Source: Bacillus sp. IITD106 (GTDB taxonomy: Bacteria > Bacillota > Bacilli > Bacillales > Bacillaceae_C). Taken from it: a stretch of 64,000 nucleotides of DNA. The translations under genes and the position numbers were made by a program. This document shows positions 61,884-64,000 of this stretch, piece after piece (position 1 is the stretch's first letter; the number at the start of each line of letters is the position of its first letter). The notes under the pieces are model-generated. The model was not told the origin of the DNA, searched no databases, and saw nothing but the letters and a program-made list of their open reading frames with translations. Location: NCBI RefSeq assembly GCF_019459225.1, contig NZ_JAIAZY010000022.1, positions 1 to 64,000 of the forward strand, in the 5' to 3' direction.

Positions 61884-64000
61884 ATGATGAATCTTGAGAC
61901 AATCCAACTTCATATTATCCCTTTGGATACAGGTTCATTTTTCATATATGCTGCAAATGAGGCTGACCCTACTGCTTGGAAGCAACAGCTCTTTCTTTGG
62001 CATGAGGAAAGCTTTTATGGTTCCTTTATCGAGACGAAAGAACGAGATCACCATGTCGGGGTTGAACTTGATAGCTACGAGTTATTGACGCTGCTTGGAA
62101 ACGAACGGTTTAGCTCGCTCATTTCTTGGGATTGGAACGAGCCGGGAGACGCGTTGCTTGCCGTTTCATCCGTCATTCTCGAAGCGATTCAATCAGGCAA
62201 ATGGCTTCCGCAATTTTCGAATGATGATGATTCACTCTTTACATGGAAGGTTCCCGAAATGATTTGGGATGAATTTTCGGCTGATTTCTGGAAGCAGCCT
62301 TTTTACGAGGAATCGATGGAACAGTTTGTCTCCCACTTTTTTCATCGTGCTTTATCCATTTACTTAGAGCAAGGTCATGAAGGGGAAACCGTTTCGAAAA
62401 AAATAGAGCAGCTTAAAAACAGCCCTCTATCTGCTGAGGAACTCGATGCTTATTTTGATGAAGACCGCTTTCAAGAATGGATTAGTACGACTGAAAATGC
62501 TTTGCCGTTTGTGCTTGGCATCCGTTTATCCGAGCCTGACGATGATCAAGACCCATGGATTTTGGAAACGGTGCTTCGTGATTTGAAAAAACCAGAACGG
62601 ATCATTCCACTCTCTGAACATAAACGCTTTCCGAAACGTTGGTTTTCATTTTTGGATTCTGTTTACGAGGAAGAAGATCGTTGGGTAAAACTGTTTCCTT
62701 GGCTTAAAGGTGAAGATGGTCTCGTACGGGAGCTTGATGAACCATTAGCTTGGAATTTTCTTACGGATGCAAGTGAAAAATTGCTAGCGCTTGGGGTCGA
62801 AATCCTCCTCCCTTCCTGGTGGGAAGCGATGCGTGCTGCCAATATGACGGTTAGAGCGAGGGTAAAACAAACCGGAACGAATTACCGCCCATCCTTTGTA
62901 GGTCTTGATTCGATGTTGAATTTTGATTGGCGACTTTCGATGAATGGTGCCGACCTTTCTGAAGAGGAGTTTCAATCACTCGTTCAGGAACAAAGAAGAC
63001 TCGTAAAAATTCGTGGTCAATGGGTTAAGCTTGATCCGAAAATGATTGCACACATCCAAGCATTAATGGCTCAAGCACGAAAAGAAGGACTGCGCGTTCA
63101 GGATATTTTTACATTGGGCGATGAAGAACAGGAAGCAATCGATCTTGATGAATATGATCCGCGTGCTTTTGCCCAAATTAAAATCGAACTTAATCAGTCA
63201 TTAAAAAAGATGATGAAACAGCTAAATACCCTTTCTGAAATTCCTGAAATAAAAGTGCCAGAAACTTTATTAGGGGAACTTCGGCCGTATCAACAGCTAG
63301 GTTTAAACTGGCTCGTTTTCCTAAGGCAATTTGAATTCGGCGCCTGCCTTGCTGATGATATGGGACTTGGGAAGACGATTCAGCTCATTAGCTACTTGCT
63401 TCATGTGAAAGAAAATGGTCTGAACGATACACCTGCTTTGATCATCTGTCCAACCTCCGTTCTTGGAAATTGGCAGCGGGAATTGGAGCGTTTTGCCCCG
63501 AGCTTAAATGTCGTTTTGCATTACGGTTCCAATAGAGCAAAGGAAGATGCTTTTATCAGCATGACGAAAAATGCAGATATTGTGCTTACGAGCTACGGCC
63601 TTTCCCATCTTGATTCGGAGGAATTTTTATCAGTAAAATGGAGCACGATTGCACTCGATGAAGCACAAAATATAAAAAATGCCGAAACGAAACAGTCGAG
63701 AGCCATTCGGAAATTTAAAGGCACTCACCATATCGCCTTAACAGGAACTCCGATGGAAAATCGCTTATCTGAGTTATGGTCGATTTTTGATTTTATCAAC
63801 CATGGCTATTTAGGAACGTTCGGTCAATTTCAAAAGAAATATATTTTACCGATTGAAAGAGATAATTCAGAAACGAAAATTCGTGAGCTGCAAAAGTTGA
63901 TCAGACCATTTTTATTAAGAAGAACGAAAAAAGATCCTGAAGTAGAATTGAATTTACCAGATAAACTGGAGCAAAAAGAATATTGTGCATTGACAGCTGA
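61884..64000 (+). CDS. ywqA: SNF2-family DNA-dependent ATPase, YwqA-like (3-prime end outside window)
   Basis: The frame is open from ATG at 61884 (AAAGGAC upstream) to the window edge, 705 codons. A long N-terminal region of about 450 residues precedes the ATPase core: LRPYQQLGLNWL, Walker A DDMGLGKTIQL at about residue 492, CPTSVLGNWQRE, LTSYGL, motif II ALDEAQNIKN and motif III LTGTPMEN. The remaining helicase motifs IV-VI are beyond the edge. It remodels protein-DNA complexes; the exact role in Bacillus is unknown. Confidence 0.95.
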   Translation, partial: MMNLETIQLHIIPLDTGSFFIYAANEADPTAWKQQLFLWHEESFYGSFIETKERDHHVGVELDSYELLTLLGNERFSSLISWDWNEPGDALLAVSSVILEAIQSGKWLPQFSNDDDSLFTWKVPEMIWDEFSADFWKQPFYEESMEQFVSHFFHRALSIYLEQGHEGETVSKKIEQLKNSPLSAEELDAYFDEDRFQEWISTTENALPFVLGIRLSEPDDDQDPWILETVLRDLKKPERIIPLSEHKRFPKRWFSFLDSVYEEEDRWVKLFPWLKGEDGLVRELDEPLAWNFLTDASEKLLALGVEILLPSWWEAMRAANMTVRARVKQTGTNYRPSFVGLDSMLNFDWRLSMNGADLSEEEFQSLVQEQRRLVKIRGQWVKLDPKMIAHIQALMAQARKEGLRVQDIFTLGDEEQEAIDLDEYDPRAFAQIKIELNQSLKKMMKQLNTLSEIPEIKVPETLLGELRPYQQLGLNWLVFLRQFEFGACLADDMGLGKTIQLISYLLHVKENGLNDTPALIICPTSVLGNWQRELERFAPSLNVVLHYGSNRAKEDAFISMTKNADIVLTSYGLSHLDSEEFLSVKWSTIALDEAQNIKNAETKQSRAIRKFKGTHHIALTGTPMENRLSELWSIFDFINHGYLGTFGQFQKKYILPIERDNSETKIRELQKLIRPFLLRRTKKDPEVELNLPDKLEQKEYCALTA

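Overview
The window looks like the chromosome of a low-GC, spore-forming, probably motile member of the Bacillales. The evidence is strong AGGAGG-type ribosome binding sites, frequent TTG and GTG starts, a YjcZ-type glycine-rich sporulation peptide, YwqA/YwqB homologues, a sigma-D-like promoter before a chemotaxis receptor, and two perfect WalR boxes. The genus cannot be fixed from sequence alone; Bacillaceae or Planococcaceae would both fit. No tRNA, rRNA, CRISPR array or complete insertion sequence was seen.

Region 1 (1-16700) opens with a truncated small ORF, a Nudix protein and a membrane-anchored Mrr-like nuclease. Polysaccharide locus A follows, transcribed right to left from about 15780 to 2097: chain-length regulator, BY-kinase and PHP phosphatase (CpsC/D/B type), GalU, a priming glycosyl-phosphate transferase, Wzx flippase, three glycosyltransferases, Wzy polymerase, GDP-mannose pyrophosphorylase (ManC) and an LCP ligase. 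A compact structured segment between the phosphatase and galU sits where the EAR antitermination RNA lies in the B. subtilis eps operon. A secreted SGNH hydrolase is divergent from the first gene. The locus contains decayed gene pieces at 1788-2006, 3118-3320 and 10900-11298.

Region 2 (16800-19440) holds a methyl-accepting chemotaxis protein and a decayed second copy of the Nudix gene.

Region 3 (19440-45340) is polysaccharide locus B, a second complete Wzx/Wzy system. It has its own priming transferase, Wzz, Wzx, Wzy, LCP and glycosyltransferases. Five enzymes together match the WbpA-B-E-D-I route from UDP-GlcNAc to UDP-ManNAc3NAcA, and a PglF/PglE/PglC-like set could make an amino-sugar primer. 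Two large secreted wall hydrolases, a glucosaminidase and an amidase, are interleaved with wzx and wzy and share the same tandem repeat of about 140 residues. Together this suggests a wall-linked secondary polymer with dedicated autolysins.

Region 4 (45600-64000) looks like ordinary chromosome: a Vpr-like subtilase, a membrane protein plus HlyD-like adaptor, an MscS-related membrane protein, YjcZ, nagA-nagB, three NlpC/P60 wall hydrolases (two with WalR boxes), a DUF3990-like possible toxin with a small partner, and ywqB-ywqA. The last gene runs off the right edge.
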